DNA of 64,000 nt from SHXO01 sp964523885. GTDB taxonomy: Bacteria; Pseudomonadota; Gammaproteobacteria; Burkholderiales; SHXO01. The DNA lies in NCBI GenBank assembly GCA_964523885.1, contig CAZFYX010000094.1:1-64000 (forward strand), written 5' to 3'. The notes under the pieces are model-generated. The model worked only from the letters and a program-made list of their open reading frames with translations. It had not been told where the DNA came from and ran no database searches. Below are positions 8,225 to 18,722 of the stretch, in pieces. Numbering within the stretch: position 1 is the stretch's first letter; each line of letters opens with the position of its first letter. The translations under genes were made by a program, and so were the position numbers.

Positions 8225-9582
8225 GTGGCGAAAGCAAAGACCCTCTACACCTGCACCGAGGGCGGCGGCCAGACCCTGAAGTGGCAGGGGCAGTGCCCGC
8301 ACTGCAGCGCCTGGAACACGCTGGTCGAGACCGTGGCCGAGCGCGCCAGCGCGCGCTACCAGGGGCTGGCGCAGGCGAGCCAGGTGCAGGAGCTCACCCA
8401 GGTCGAGGCGGCCGAGGAGCCTCGGCGCGAAACCGGCATCGCGGAGCTCGACCGCGTCCTGGGGGTGGTCTGGTGCGCGGCGCGGTGGTCCTGCTGGGAG
8501 GCGACCCCGGCATCGGCAAGTCGACCCTGCTGCTGCAGGCGCTGAGCCTGCTGTGCGCATCCAGCCGGACGCTGTATGTCAGCGGCGAGGAGTCCGCGCA
8601 GCAGGTGGCGCTGCGCGCGCGCCGGCTGGGGCTGCCGCCGGCCGGGCTCAAGGTGCTCGCGGAGATCCAGCTCGAGAAGGTGCTCAACGCGCTGGGTGCC
8701 GAGAAGCCCGAGGTCGCCGTGATCGATTCGATCCAGACCATCTATTCGGAGGCGCTGCAGTCCGCGCCGGGCAGCGTCGCGCAAGTGCGCGAATGCGCCG
8801 CGCAGCTGACCCGCTTCGCCAAGACCTCCGGCACGACGCTGCTGCTGGTGGGACACGTCACCAAGGAAGGGGCGATAGCCGGCCCGCGCGTGCTCGAGCA
8901 CATGGTCGACGCGGTGCTCTATTTCGAGGGCGACACCCACTCCAGCTTCCGCCTGGTGCGGGCGATCAAGAACCGCTTCGGCGCAGTGAACGAACTGGGC
9001 GTGTTCGCGATGACGGACCGTGGCCTGCGTGGCGTGAGCAATCCGTCGGCCCTGTTCCTCTCCCATCACGGCAGCGAAGTGCCGGGCACGTGCGTGCTGG
9101 TCACGCAGGAGGGGTCGCGGCCGCTGCTGGTCGAGATCCAGGCGCTGGTCGACGATGCGCACGCGCCCAATCCGCGCCGGCTCACCGTGGGGCTGGAGCA
9201 GAACCGGCTGGCGCTGCTGCTCGCGGTGCTGCACCGGCATGCGGGGATCGCCGCGTTCGACCAGGACGTGTTCGTCAACGCGGTGGGCGGGGTGAAGATC
9301 GACGAGCCCGCGGCCGACCTGGCCATCCTGCTGGCGATCGTGTCCTCGCTGCGCAACCGTCCGCTGCCCGGGCGCATCGTGGTGTTCGGCGAGGTCGGCC
9401 TGGCGGGCGAAGTGCGCCCGGTGCAGCGCGGCCAGGAGCGCCTGCGCGAAGCGGCCAAGCTGGGCTTCACACGCGCGGTGGTTCCGAAGGCCAACGTGCC
9501 GAAGACGCCGATCGACGGGATCGAGGTGGTGGGGGTGGAACGGATTGAAGCCGCTGTCGCGGCAGTGACTGACAGGGCGTGA
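8225..9582 (+). pseudogene. radA: DNA repair protein RadA, interrupted by a one-base frameshift and lacking one zinc Cys
   Basis: RadA (Sms) is a RecA-like ATPase that extends heteroduplex during recombination. From the GTG at 8225 the frame encodes the zinc finger and linker up to GIAELDRVL. It then shifts: the G run at 8461-8465 has five Gs where six are needed to read LGGGLVRG. The -1 frame from there to 9582 encodes the rest: Walker A GGDPGIGKST, the KNRFG motif (IKNRFGAVNELG) and the Lon-like C-terminal domain, all intact. The second Cys of the first CxxC is Gly13 (CTEG); the CPHC pair is intact. As written, the protein would end early. A sequencing error in the homopolymer is possible, as is real decay or slippage-based expression. 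Confidence 0.88.
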
Positions 9583-9645
9583 ATCTTGACGGAAAGGCGT
9601 GACCGAAGGGCGTGGCGTGAGGCGCGTCACGCAGTACCTGTCACC
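9580..9645. repeat. Family-C short repeat (C2)
   Basis: Units GCGTGAAT, GCGTGACC and GCGTGGCGTGA are followed by the inverted GCGTCACGC and GTCACC. It overlaps the end of radA and separates it from the convergent kinase gene. It is shorter and less regular than the element at 8077. Confidence 0.6.
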
Positions 9646-9649
9646 GCTT

Positions 9650-10923
<1,274 letters not shown>

Positions 10924-10924
<1 letters not shown>

Positions 10925-11331
10925 CAGGAGGAGGTCTTGGGCATGCTGGCCTTGACGCTGTGGAACACCGGCGCCCACATCGGGTGGCCTTCCTCCTCGG
11001 GCCTGAGCTCGAGCTTCGGATCGATCTCGAGGGCCTTGCGGAATTCGTCGCGGCACTGGCTCTGCTGGTCGGCGATGCAGTACATGAAGGCGAGGTACTT
11101 GTGCGCACGCGCCTGCGAGCGCGTGGTCAGGCCGGCGTCGAGCGCGCCCTGGATGGTGCGTGCGGCGGTCTTGTAGCTGCCGTCGTCATACTGGCGGATG
11201 CCCTGGTCGAGCATGGTCTCGGCCTTGAACCTGGTCAGGGGAAACTCCTGCACCACGCTGCTCTGGCAGCCCGGCAGCGCCGTCAGCGCCAGCAGCAGCA
11301 GCCCGAACCATCCTCCCTTGTGCGTCTTCAC
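10924..11331 (-). CDS. Small TPR-like lipoprotein (TssQ-like?)
   Basis: 135 residues. The signal peptide has a lipobox (LLLLALTALPGC, lipidated Cys22), then two helical repeats of TPR type (LDQGIRQYDDGSYKTAARTIQ and ARAHKYLAFMYCIADQQSQC). Proteins of this shape next to kinase genes in betaproteobacteria are sometimes annotated as TssQ-family type VI-associated lipoproteins. No other type VI component is in the window, so I do not assert that role. It sits between the cyclase and kinase genes, four bases after the former and overlapping the latter. Confidence 0.7.
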
Positions 11332-11335
11332 TCCA

Positions 11336-12763
11336 CTACCTCTGCATGAACTTGTGCTTGATCCGCACGGTCTCGTTGGAGCCGAGCTCGAGGTCGTCCT
11401 CGAAGGGCTTGAAGCTGCCGTTGCGGACCTGGATGCGATGCCTGCCCTTGGGCAGTTCCAGTTCGGTGAGCGGCGGGCTCACACCCACGCGCTTGCCGTC
11501 GACGTACACCTCGCCCCAGGGCGAGATCGCCAGCGAGACCACCCCGGTCGGCCCCGCCGGGCGCACCGGCTCCGGCTGCGCCGGGCGAACCTCGGGCTCG
11601 GGCGTGCGGGCCGCCGGTTCCTCGGGCAGGCTGGCCAGCACGGCAGGCGCTGCTTCCTTCCTCTCGGGCTTCACGGGCGGGGCGGCGTGCGGCAGCGGCG
11701 TGCTGCGCGGCGCGGCCTTGACCACGGCTGCCGGCGGCTCGGCGGCCGGGGTCGGCTCGATCGGCTCCACGTCCACCTGCGGAACGGTGGCGAGCGGCGC
11801 GGTCGGCGCAGCCAGCGGCGCCGGTCGGGCAGGTGGCACGGCCGCCCGGGCGGGTTGCGGCAGGGCCGGCGCGGGCGTGGGGTCCGGCTTCAGCATCAGG
11901 AGCAGGGCGACGATGAACGCGAGCGTCGAGCCGGCCAGCACGCCCAGGGCCAGGCCGCGATGCGAAAGAATGCCGAACGCGTGGGTGCTGCGCGAAGGCA
12001 GGTCACGCCGCCGGCGCTGCGCCCGCCGCTTCTCGACCAGGTTGCGCAGCGCGCTGGTGACCGGCTCGAGGCCGTAGATCTCGTGCTCCCGCACGTGCTT
12101 GTCGGTGCGCGAGCCCTGGTAGGTGAACAGCCGCTCGTACTCGTCCGAGATGCGGGTGATGACCTCGTGGTAGGAGCGGGTGACGAGCACCTGGGCGGGG
12201 TCGGCGAAGCTCATGACGCGCTGCGCGACGTTGATCCCGTCACCGATGATGTTGGGCTGGCTGTTGATGTCGCGGGCCAGGCGCACCGGGCCGAGGTTGA
12301 TGCCGGCGCGGACCTGGATGGCGTCGGGCTTGGTCGCCTCGCGCTTGAAGGTCTCGGCCAGGCGCAGCACCACGACCAGGGCATCTTCCGGATCGCCGAG
12401 GAAGTTGATCGCGACGCCGTCACCGGTGTCGAGGATGATGCGGTCGGCCAGCGCGATGTCGTGGATCGCCTGGGACACGTGGTGGTTGAAGCGCTCCTTG
12501 ATCAGGAGCTGCTCCGCGACCGGCTTGCGCGAATACTCGACGATATCGAGGAACAGCACGGTGCAGACGAAGGTCCGGCTGGTCCGCTCCGACGCGGAGG
12601 GGAATTCCACGACCTCGCCCGGCGAGGCAAGAGCCCTGCGGCGCGCCGTGGCAGTCCCGATCGACAGCACTTTTTCCATCTGCGGCTTGAATTTTTCGTG
12701 AACAATCAACCGCTTTCGCGATAGCCCCACCTCCCTGCAGCGGGCTACGGAGGACCCTCCCAT
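11336..12763 (-). CDS. Class III adenylate/guanylate cyclase with membrane segment and C-terminal PEGA domain
   Basis: Up to 475 residues. The cyclase catalytic domain covers about 65-225: LFLDIVEYS holds the first metal Asp, LDTGDGVAINFLGDPEDAL the second, and NIIGDGINVAQRV the transition-state Asn/Arg. One membrane segment (about 275-295, LGVLAGSTLAFIVALLLML) is followed by a long Pro/Ala-rich periplasmic stretch and a PEGA domain (VYVDGKRVGVSPPLTELELP) at the C-terminus. cAMP is the likelier product, unproven. The start is uncertain: the first ATG (12763) has no SD, and an internal ATG at 12679 (MEKVLSIG) is an alternative. It forms an operon with the lipoprotein and kinase genes. Confidence 0.85.
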   Translation of the reverse strand: MGGSSVARCREVGLSRKRLIVHEKFKPQMEKVLSIGTATARRRALASPGEVVEFPSASERTSRTFVCTVLFLDIVEYSRKPVAEQLLIKERFNHHVSQAIHDIALADRIILDTGDGVAINFLGDPEDALVVVLRLAETFKREATKPDAIQVRAGINLGPVRLARDINSQPNIIGDGINVAQRVMSFADPAQVLVTRSYHEVITRISDEYERLFTYQGSRTDKHVREHEIYGLEPVTSALRNLVEKRRAQRRRRDLPSRSTHAFGILSHRGLALGVLAGSTLAFIVALLLMLKPDPTPAPALPQPARAAVPPARPAPLAAPTAPLATVPQVDVEPIEPTPAAEPPAAVVKAAPRSTPLPHAAPPVKPERKEAAPAVLASLPEEPAARTPEPEVRPAQPEPVRPAGPTGVVSLAISPWGEVYVDGKRVGVSPPLTELELPKGRHRIQVRNGSFKPFEDDLELGSNETVRIKHKFMQR

Positions 12764-12883
12764 CGAGTATCATTCCGCCAGGGGCGCTGACCGACCCATG
12801 CAAAGCAAAAAGAACGCCCGCGGTTTTTGACGTCTGATCCGCCCGCCAGCATCTCCATCGCGACTCCCGGACGCGCATTCCCG

Positions 12884-14512
12884 ATGAGTTCCAACCCCTA
12901 CGACCTGGGCCTGGATCGCAATCCGGCCAACTACACCCCGCTGTCCCCGCTGTCGTTCCTGCGCCGCACCGCGGCCGTCCATCCGGACCGCCTCGCCGTG
13001 GTGCACGGCCAGCACCGCACCACCTGGCACGAAACCTACGCGCGCTGCCGGCGGCTGGCCTCCGCACTCGCCCGCCACGGCGTGGGCCGCAACGACACCG
13101 TCGCGATCATGGCCCCCAACATCCCGGCCATCTTCGAGGCGCACTTCGGTGTGCCGATGGTCGGCGCGGTCCTCAATGCGCTGAACACGCGCCTGGACCC
13201 GGCCGCCATCGCGTTCATGCTCCAGCATGGCGAGGCCAAGGTCCTGCTCGCCGACCGCGAGTTCTCCGGCGTGATCGAGCGCGCCCTGCATGGCCTGGCG
13301 CGGCCGCCGCTGGTGATCGACATCGACGACCCGCTGGCTGCCGGCGGCGAACTCATCGGTGCCACCACGTATGAGGACTTCCTGGCCGAGGGCGACCCGC
13401 AGTTCGAGTGGCAGCTGCCGCCGGACGAATGGGACGCGATCGCGCTGAACTACACCTCCGGGACGACCGGAAATCCCAAGGGCGTGGTGCTGCATCACCG
13501 CGGCGCGTACCTCAATGCGGTGAACAACGTGGTCACCTGGGCGATGCCGCACTTCCCGGTCTACCTGTGGACGCTGCCGATGTTCCACTGCAACGGCTGG
13601 TGCTTCCCGTGGACCATGGCACTGGTCGCCGGTACCAACGTCTGCCTGCGTCGGGTGGAGGCCGCGGCGATCTTCGAGCAGGTCCGCACCCACCGCGTCA
13701 CGCACTTCTGCGGAGCACCGGTCGTGCACAACATGCTGGTGACCGCGCCCGATTCCATGCGCGCGGGGATCGGGCACCGCGTGCACGGGATGATCGCGGG
13801 TGCGGCGCCGCCCCAGCCGGTGATCGAGGGCATGGAACGCATCGGCTTCGACCTGACCCATGTCTATGGCCTGACCGAGGTCTACGGGCCGGCCTCGGTG
13901 TGCGCGAAGCACCCGGAATGGGAGCAACTCTCGCTGGAGGAGCGCGCGCAGCGCAACGGGCGCCAGGGCGTGAGCTACGAGCTGCAGGAGGCCATGATCG
14001 TCGCCGATCCCGACACGCTGCAGCCGGTGCCGCGCGATGGGCAGACCATGGGCGAGATCCTGTTCCGCGGCAACATCACGATGAAGGGGTACCTGAAGAA
14101 TCCCACCGCGACCGAGGAGGCGTTCCGAGGCGGCTGGTACCACACCGGCGACCTCGCGGTGGTCTACCCGGACGGTTACGCCAAGATCCGCGACCGTTCC
14201 AAGGACATCATCATCTCCGGCGGCGAGAACATCTCCACCCTGGAGGTCGAGGAGGTGCTGTATCGCCACCCGGCCGTGCTGGAGGCCGCGGTGGTGGCCA
14301 GGCCCGACCCCAAGTGGGGCGAGACGCCCTGCGCCTTCGTCACGCTCAAGAGCGACGTGCCGGCGGTGACCGAGGAGGAGCTGATCACCTTCTGCCGCGA
14401 GCGCCTGGCCCGCTACAAGTGCCCCAGGACGGTGGTGTTCGGCCCGCTGTCGAAGACCTCGACGGGGAAGATCCAGAAGAATGTACTTCGGGAGCAGGCT
14501 GCGCGGCTGTGA
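12884..14512 (+). CDS. Acyl-CoA synthetase (AMP-forming, AlkK/medium-chain type)
   Basis: Activates a carboxylic acid to its acyl-CoA via an acyl-adenylate, the entry step to the beta-oxidation genes that follow. 542 residues. The ATP/AMP motif YTSGTTGNPKGVVLHH starts at Tyr190. VYGLTEVYGP is motif A4, YHTGDLAVVYPDGYAKI and IIISGGENISTLEVE are the hinge region, and KTSTGKIQK has the catalytic C-terminal Lys. The architecture resembles AlkK-type medium-chain and DmdB-type ligases more than E. coli FadD; the chain length cannot be told. The ATG at 12884 (MSSNPYDLGL) is preferred to an upstream TTG. Its stop codon lies in the loop of a perfect 18-bp hairpin. Confidence 0.9.
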   Translation: MSSNPYDLGLDRNPANYTPLSPLSFLRRTAAVHPDRLAVVHGQHRTTWHETYARCRRLASALARHGVGRNDTVAIMAPNIPAIFEAHFGVPMVGAVLNALNTRLDPAAIAFMLQHGEAKVLLADREFSGVIERALHGLARPPLVIDIDDPLAAGGELIGATTYEDFLAEGDPQFEWQLPPDEWDAIALNYTSGTTGNPKGVVLHHRGAYLNAVNNVVTWAMPHFPVYLWTLPMFHCNGWCFPWTMALVAGTNVCLRRVEAAAIFEQVRTHRVTHFCGAPVVHNMLVTAPDSMRAGIGHRVHGMIAGAAPPQPVIEGMERIGFDLTHVYGLTEVYGPASVCAKHPEWEQLSLEERAQRNGRQGVSYELQEAMIVADPDTLQPVPRDGQTMGEILFRGNITMKGYLKNPTATEEAFRGGWYHTGDLAVVYPDGYAKIRDRSKDIIISGGENISTLEVEEVLYRHPAVLEAAVVARPDPKWGETPCAFVTLKSDVPAVTEEELITFCRERLARYKCPRTVVFGPLSKTSTGKIQKNVLREQAARL

Positions 14513-14529
14513 GCCGCGCAGCCTGCTCC
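14491..14529. repeat. Perfect 18-bp inverted repeat across the acyl-CoA synthetase stop codon
   Basis: Left arm GGAGCAGGCTGCGCGGCT (14491-14508), loop GTG, right arm its exact reverse complement (14512-14529). The left arm is the last coding sequence; the right arm is an inverted copy lying between the stop and the family-B element. No T tract follows, so it is not a classical intrinsic terminator, though it may block 3' exonucleases. Confidence 0.9.
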
Positions 14530-14619
14530 TAGGCTCTAGGCTCTAGGCGCCAGCCCCCAGAGGCTTGCCTGCGGCGCTGCGCTGCGCCTTATCCCTGGCG
14601 CCTAGGGCCTAGAGCCTCA
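14526..14619. repeat. Family-B two-armed heptamer repeat (B3)
   Basis: The left arm, CTCCTAGGCTCTAGGCTC and onward (14526-14553), pairs with the right arm CTGGCGCCTAGGGCCTAG and onward (14594-14619) across a 40-base spacer. It lies between the acyl-CoA synthetase gene and etfB. A TAAAAT at 14630-14635, just past the right arm, could serve as -10 for etfB, but no good -35 is seen. Confidence 0.85.
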
Positions 14620-14668
14620 CCCAAACAGGTAAAATCCCGCCATTCCCGGAGACCATCGAGATACCAAG

Positions 14669-15418
14669 ATGAAGATTCTCGTTCCAGTCAAGCGCGTGGT
14701 CGACTACAACGTCAAGGTGCGGGTCAAGGCCGACGGCACCGGCGTGGAGACTGCCAACGTCAAGATGTCGATGAACCCGTTCGACGAGATCAGCTGCGAG
14801 GAGGCGGTGCGCCTGAAGGAAGCCGGCGTCGCCACCGAGATCGTCGCGGTCTCGGTCGGGCCGACGCAGTGCCAGGAGACCCTGCGCACCGCGCTCGCGA
14901 TCGGCGCTGACCGCGCCATCCTGGTCGAGACCGGTGCCGAGGTGCAGCCGCTCGCGGTCGCGAAGATCCTGCGCAAGCTGGTCGAGAAGGAAGCCCCGGG
15001 GCTGGTGATCGTGGGCAAGCAGGCCATCGACGACGACTCCAACCAGACCGGCCAGATGCTGGCCGCGCTGCTCGACTGGCCGCAGGCGACGTTCGCCTCC
15101 AAGGTCAAGGTGGCGGGCGAGGGCGCCGAGGTGACGCGCGAGGTCGACGGCGGACTGGAGACCATCGCCATCAAGCTGCCCGCGGTGGTCACCTCCGACC
15201 TGCGCCTCAACGAGCCGCGCTACGTCACCCTGCCCAACATCATGAAGGCGAAGAAGAAGCCGCTGGAGGTCACCAAGCCCGAGGATCTCGGCGTGGACGT
15301 GGCGCCGCGCCTGAAGACGCTCAAGGTGCAGGAGCCGCCCAAGCGGCAGGGTGGCAAGCTGGTGAAGGACGTCGGCGAACTGGTCGACAAGCTCAAGAAC
15401 GAAGCGAAGGTGATCTGA
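14669..15418 (+). CDS. etfB: Electron transfer flavoprotein subunit beta
   Basis: AMP-binding beta subunit of the ETF heterodimer, which takes electrons from acyl-CoA dehydrogenases. 249 residues, a normal length. MKILVPVKRVVDYNVKVRVK, MNPFDEISCEEAVRL and GKQAIDDDSNQTGQMLAALL are standard. The LPAVVTSDLRLNEPRYVTLP stretch matches the ETF beta signature near the C-terminus. Its stop is followed after one base by etfA, so the two are coupled. The electrons would pass on to ETF-QO, encoded at 38382-40016. Confidence 0.96.
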   Translation: MKILVPVKRVVDYNVKVRVKADGTGVETANVKMSMNPFDEISCEEAVRLKEAGVATEIVAVSVGPTQCQETLRTALAIGADRAILVETGAEVQPLAVAKILRKLVEKEAPGLVIVGKQAIDDDSNQTGQMLAALLDWPQATFASKVKVAGEGAEVTREVDGGLETIAIKLPAVVTSDLRLNEPRYVTLPNIMKAKKKPLEVTKPEDLGVDVAPRLKTLKVQEPPKRQGGKLVKDVGELVDKLKNEAKVI

Positions 15419-15419
15419 G

Positions 15420-16349
15420 ATGGCGACCCTGGTCTTTGCAGAACACGACAACGCGCACCTGAAGGGCGCGACACTCAATGCGGTCACCGCGGCCGTGAAG
15501 ATCGGCGGGCCGGTGCACGTCCTGGTGGCGGGCAGCGGCTGCGGCGCCGTGACCGAGGCCGCGGCGAAGGTCGCCGGCGTCGAGAAGGTGCTGGTGGCCG
15601 ACGCGCCGCACTATGCGCATCCGCTGGCCGAGAACCTGGCCGCGCTCGTCGTCTCGCTCGCGGGCGGTTACAGCCACATCGTGGCCCCGGCCACCACCAC
15701 CGGCAAGAACTTCATGCCGCGCGTGGCGGCCCGGCTCGACGTGGCGCAGGTGTCCGACATCGTAGCGGTCGAGAGCGCGGACACGTTCGTGCGCCCGATC
15801 TATGCGGGCAATGCGCTCGCCACCGTGCAGTCGAGCGACAGGATCAAGGTGATCACGGTGCGCACCACCGGGTTCGATGCTGCGGCGGCGGGCGGCGGCA
15901 GCGCAACGGTCGAAGCGGTGGCGGCCGCCGCGGATGCCGGCGTCTCGCGCCTGCTCGGGCAGGAGCTGACCAAGTCCGCCCGTCCCGAGCTGACCTCGGC
16001 TCGCATCATCGTGTCGGGCGGACGCGGCATGGGAAGCGGCGAGAACTTCAAGATTCTCGAGGCCCTGGCGGACAAGCTCAATGCGGCGGTGGGGGCCTCC
16101 CGTGCCGCGGTCGACTCGGGCTTCGTGCCCAACGACTACCAGGTCGGGCAGACCGGCAAGGTGGTCGCGCCGGAGCTCTACATCGCGGTTGGCATCTCGG
16201 GCGCGATCCAGCACCTGGCCGGCATGAAGGACAGCAAGGTGATCGTGGCGATCAACAAGGACGGCGAGGCGCCGATCTTCCAGATCGCCGACTACGGCCT
16301 GGTGGGCGACCTGTTCCAGGCCGTGCCCGAGCTGACGTCCCGTCTGTAA
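15420..16349 (+). CDS. etfA: Electron transfer flavoprotein subunit alpha
   Basis: FAD-binding alpha subunit of ETF, 309 residues. The C-terminal FAD domain contains IIVSGGRGMGSGENFKILE, ASRAAVDSGFVPNDYQVGQTG and YIAVGISGAIQHLAGMKDS, the classical ETF alpha signature. The start ATG lies one base after the etfB stop. The following acyl-CoA dehydrogenase gene begins 21 bases downstream, so donor enzyme and acceptor are encoded in one transcription unit. Confidence 0.96.
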   Translation: MATLVFAEHDNAHLKGATLNAVTAAVKIGGPVHVLVAGSGCGAVTEAAAKVAGVEKVLVADAPHYAHPLAENLAALVVSLAGGYSHIVAPATTTGKNFMPRVAARLDVAQVSDIVAVESADTFVRPIYAGNALATVQSSDRIKVITVRTTGFDAAAAGGGSATVEAVAAAADAGVSRLLGQELTKSARPELTSARIIVSGGRGMGSGENFKILEALADKLNAAVGASRAAVDSGFVPNDYQVGQTGKVVAPELYIAVGISGAIQHLAGMKDSKVIVAINKDGEAPIFQIADYGLVGDLFQAVPELTSRL

Positions 16350-16370
16350 GCCTTTCCGGAGAGCGCCGCC

Positions 16371-18164
16371 ATGGCCGAATACGTCGCCCCGCTGCGGGAC
16401 ATGAAGTTCACGATCCAGGAACTGGGCGGGCTCGCCGAGATCGGCGGACTGCCCGGATGCGAGGAGCTCACGCCCGACCTGGTGGATGCTGTGCTCGAGG
16501 AGGCCGGCAAGTTCGCCTCCGGCGTGCTGTCGCCGCTGAACTGGTCCGGTGACCAGGAAGGCTGCCGGGTCGAGAACGGCGTGGTGACCACGCCGGCCGG
16601 CTTCCGCGATGCCTACCAGCAGTTCCGCGAGGCGGGTTGGCCGGCGCTGGGCGGCGATCCGGAATTCGGCGGCCAGGGCCTGCCGCACCTCATCTCCGGC
16701 ATGGTGTCGGAGATCTGGAACGGCGCGAACATGAGCTTCTGCCTCTGCCCGATGCTGACCAACGGCGCGGTGACGGCGGTCAGGCGCCATGGCTCGGCTG
16801 CGCAGAAGCAGCTCTACCTGGAGAAGATGGTGTCCGGCGAGTGGACCGGCACCATGAATCTCACCGAGCCGCAGGCCGGCTCGGATCTCTCCGCGGTGCG
16901 CACGCGCGCCGTGCCCGAAGGCGATCACTTCCGCATCTTCGGCACCAAGATCTTCATCACCTACGGCGAGCACGACTTCACCGAGAACATCATCCACCTG
17001 GTGCTGGCGCGCACGCCCACGGCGCCCGAGGGCGTGAAGGGCATCTCGCTGTTCCTGGTACCGAAGTTCATGGTCGCTGCGGACGGCAGCATCGGTGCGC
17101 GCAACGACGTGAAATGCGTGTCGATCGAGCACAAGCTCGGCATCCACGCGAGCCCGACCTGTGTCATGGCCTTCGGCGAGAAGGACGGCGCGGTCGGCTA
17201 CCTCGTCGGCGAGGAGAACCAGGGCCTGGCCTACATGTTCACGATGATGAACATGGCCCGCCTGGAAGTCGGCATCGAGGGCATCGCCATCGCCGAGCGC
17301 GCCTACCAGCGCGCGCTGGCCTACGCGCGCGAGCGCGTGCAGGGCCGCGAGGTCGGCGTGAAGGGCGGGGACCGCGTCAGCATCATCCACCACCCCGACG
17401 TGCGTCGCATGCTCATGACCATGAAGGCGCAGGTCGAGGCCATGCGCGCGCTGGGCGCTGCGGCCTGCACCGCGCTCGATCTCGCGCACCGCCATCCCGA
17501 CCGCGAGCAGCGCATGCGCTTCCAGTCCGTGTTCGATCTGCTCACGCCCGTGGTGAAGGGCTGGTGCACCGAGCAGTCGGTGGAGATCGCGTCGCTGGGC
17601 GTGCAGGTGCACGGCGGCATGGGCTTCGTCGAGGAGACCGGCGCTGCGCAGCATCTGCGCGACGCGCGCATCACGCCGATCTACGAGGGCACCACCGGCA
17701 TCCAGGCCAACGACCTGATCGGCCGGAAGGTCGCCGCGGAGAAGGGCATGACCGCCAAGGCAGTGATCGCCGAGATGCGCGCCTTCGACAGGGAACTCGC
17801 CGGCTCCAACGACCCGGCGCTCGGCGTGATCCGGCGTGCGCTCTCGGAGGGCGTGACCGCCCTGTCCGAGGCCACCGACTGGCTGCTCGAGACCTACCCC
17901 TACAACGCGAAGGCTGCAAGCGCAGGCGCGGTTCCCTACCTCAAGCTGTGGGGCACGGTCGCGGGCGGATGGCAGCTCGCGCGCGGCGCGCTGGTGTCCA
18001 AGCGCCGCCTGGACGAGGGCTCCGCCGACTTCGACTTCTACCGCGGCAAGATCGCGACCGCACGCTTCTTCGCCGAGCACATCCTGCCGCTGGCCCAGGC
18101 CTACCGGCAGGCCATCGTGAACGGGTCCGCCAGCGTGCTGGCGCTGGAAGAAGCGCAGTTCTAG
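16371..18164 (+). CDS. Acyl-CoA dehydrogenase (long DmdC-like type)
   Basis: FAD enzyme that makes trans-2-enoyl-CoA; 597 residues, longer than the 380-residue short-chain type. Order: a short N-terminal segment typical of this subfamily (YVAPLRDMKFTIQEL), helical and beta domains with MNLTEPQAGSDLSAVRTRA for FAD/substrate binding, a C-terminal domain with IYEGTTGIQANDLIGRK carrying the catalytic Glu, and an extra C-terminal helical extension. This layout is shared with 3-methylmercaptopropionyl-CoA dehydrogenase (DmdC) and many broad acyl-CoA dehydrogenases, so the true substrate is open. It follows etfBA directly. No defect is seen. Confidence 0.92.
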   Translation: MAEYVAPLRDMKFTIQELGGLAEIGGLPGCEELTPDLVDAVLEEAGKFASGVLSPLNWSGDQEGCRVENGVVTTPAGFRDAYQQFREAGWPALGGDPEFGGQGLPHLISGMVSEIWNGANMSFCLCPMLTNGAVTAVRRHGSAAQKQLYLEKMVSGEWTGTMNLTEPQAGSDLSAVRTRAVPEGDHFRIFGTKIFITYGEHDFTENIIHLVLARTPTAPEGVKGISLFLVPKFMVAADGSIGARNDVKCVSIEHKLGIHASPTCVMAFGEKDGAVGYLVGEENQGLAYMFTMMNMARLEVGIEGIAIAERAYQRALAYARERVQGREVGVKGGDRVSIIHHPDVRRMLMTMKAQVEAMRALGAAACTALDLAHRHPDREQRMRFQSVFDLLTPVVKGWCTEQSVEIASLGVQVHGGMGFVEETGAAQHLRDARITPIYEGTTGIQANDLIGRKVAAEKGMTAKAVIAEMRAFDRELAGSNDPALGVIRRALSEGVTALSEATDWLLETYPYNAKAASAGAVPYLKLWGTVAGGWQLARGALVSKRRLDEGSADFDFYRGKIATARFFAEHILPLAQAYRQAIVNGSASVLALEEAQF

Positions 18165-18174
18165 AGCCTTCCTC

Positions 18175-18648
18175 ATGAGCGGCGGCGAGGACTCCGGAGC
18201 GGGGCGGCGTTCCACCCGCTCCGAGTCGGCGTATCAGCTGGCGCGCGGCGCCTTCTCGCTGTTGCCCATCCTGGGCGGGCTGTATCTCCTTGCCACGACT
18301 GCGCAGGACATCGCGCGCAGCCGTGCCGCGGAGTTCTGGCCGCAGGTGCAGGCGGAGGTCTTTTTCAGCAACGCCGACGGATGGCGCCGCTGGACGGAAG
18401 ACCCGTTCCGCTACAGGTACGAAGTCGCCGGCGTCGCCCACACCTCCTCGCGCTACGTGTTTGGCGCCGATTTCGGCAGCGAAGCCATGGACCTCGCCCC
18501 GGGCACCCGGATTACCGCCCGCTACGATCCTGAGGACCACGCGGAAAGCGTGATCCGCACCGGCATCCTTCCGGTCCACGGGGTGGCCGTGGCGCTGGGT
18601 GCTTTCCTGCTGTGGGTGGGACCGGCGATCTGGAAGGGCACGCGCTGA
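18175..18648 (+). CDS. DUF3592-type membrane protein
   Basis: 157 residues with a hydrophobic segment near each end (about 32-50 LLPILGGLYLLATTAQDIA and 132-150 HGVAVALGAFLLWVGPAIW) and between them a soluble beta-rich domain (RYRYEVAGVAHTSSRYVF, YDPEDHAESVIRTG), the DUF3592 pattern. The function is unknown. It begins 10 bases after the acyl-CoA dehydrogenase stop, so it may be cotranscribed, but no link to fatty-acid oxidation is known to me. Confidence 0.75.
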   Translation: MSGGEDSGAGRRSTRSESAYQLARGAFSLLPILGGLYLLATTAQDIARSRAAEFWPQVQAEVFFSNADGWRRWTEDPFRYRYEVAGVAHTSSRYVFGADFGSEAMDLAPGTRITARYDPEDHAESVIRTGILPVHGVAVALGAFLLWVGPAIWKGTR

Positions 18649-18704
18649 CGGTGACCCCGGGAATGCGCCCGGCCCGTTGACTTCAGGGCTGCTCCACGGC
18701 ACTA

Positions 18705-18722
18705 TTCAAACGAACGTTTGAA
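18705..18722. promoter_or_regulatory. PsrA-like operator palindrome
   Basis: TTCAAACGAACGTTTGAA: 8-bp perfect arms with a two-base centre. It contains CAAAC-N4-GTTTG, close to the published PsrA box of Pseudomonas. A further half-site CGTTTGAA lies at 18728-18735, directly before the TetR-family start. It is likely an autoregulatory operator; no second full copy was found elsewhere in the window by eye. Confidence 0.75.

Noticed and set aside
15393..18215. Open frame of 940 codons on the minus strand opposite etfA and acyl-CoA dehydrogenase
   Set aside because: A GC-driven shadow: low-complexity His/Arg/Ala/Leu composition with no domain, opposite two well-supported genes.
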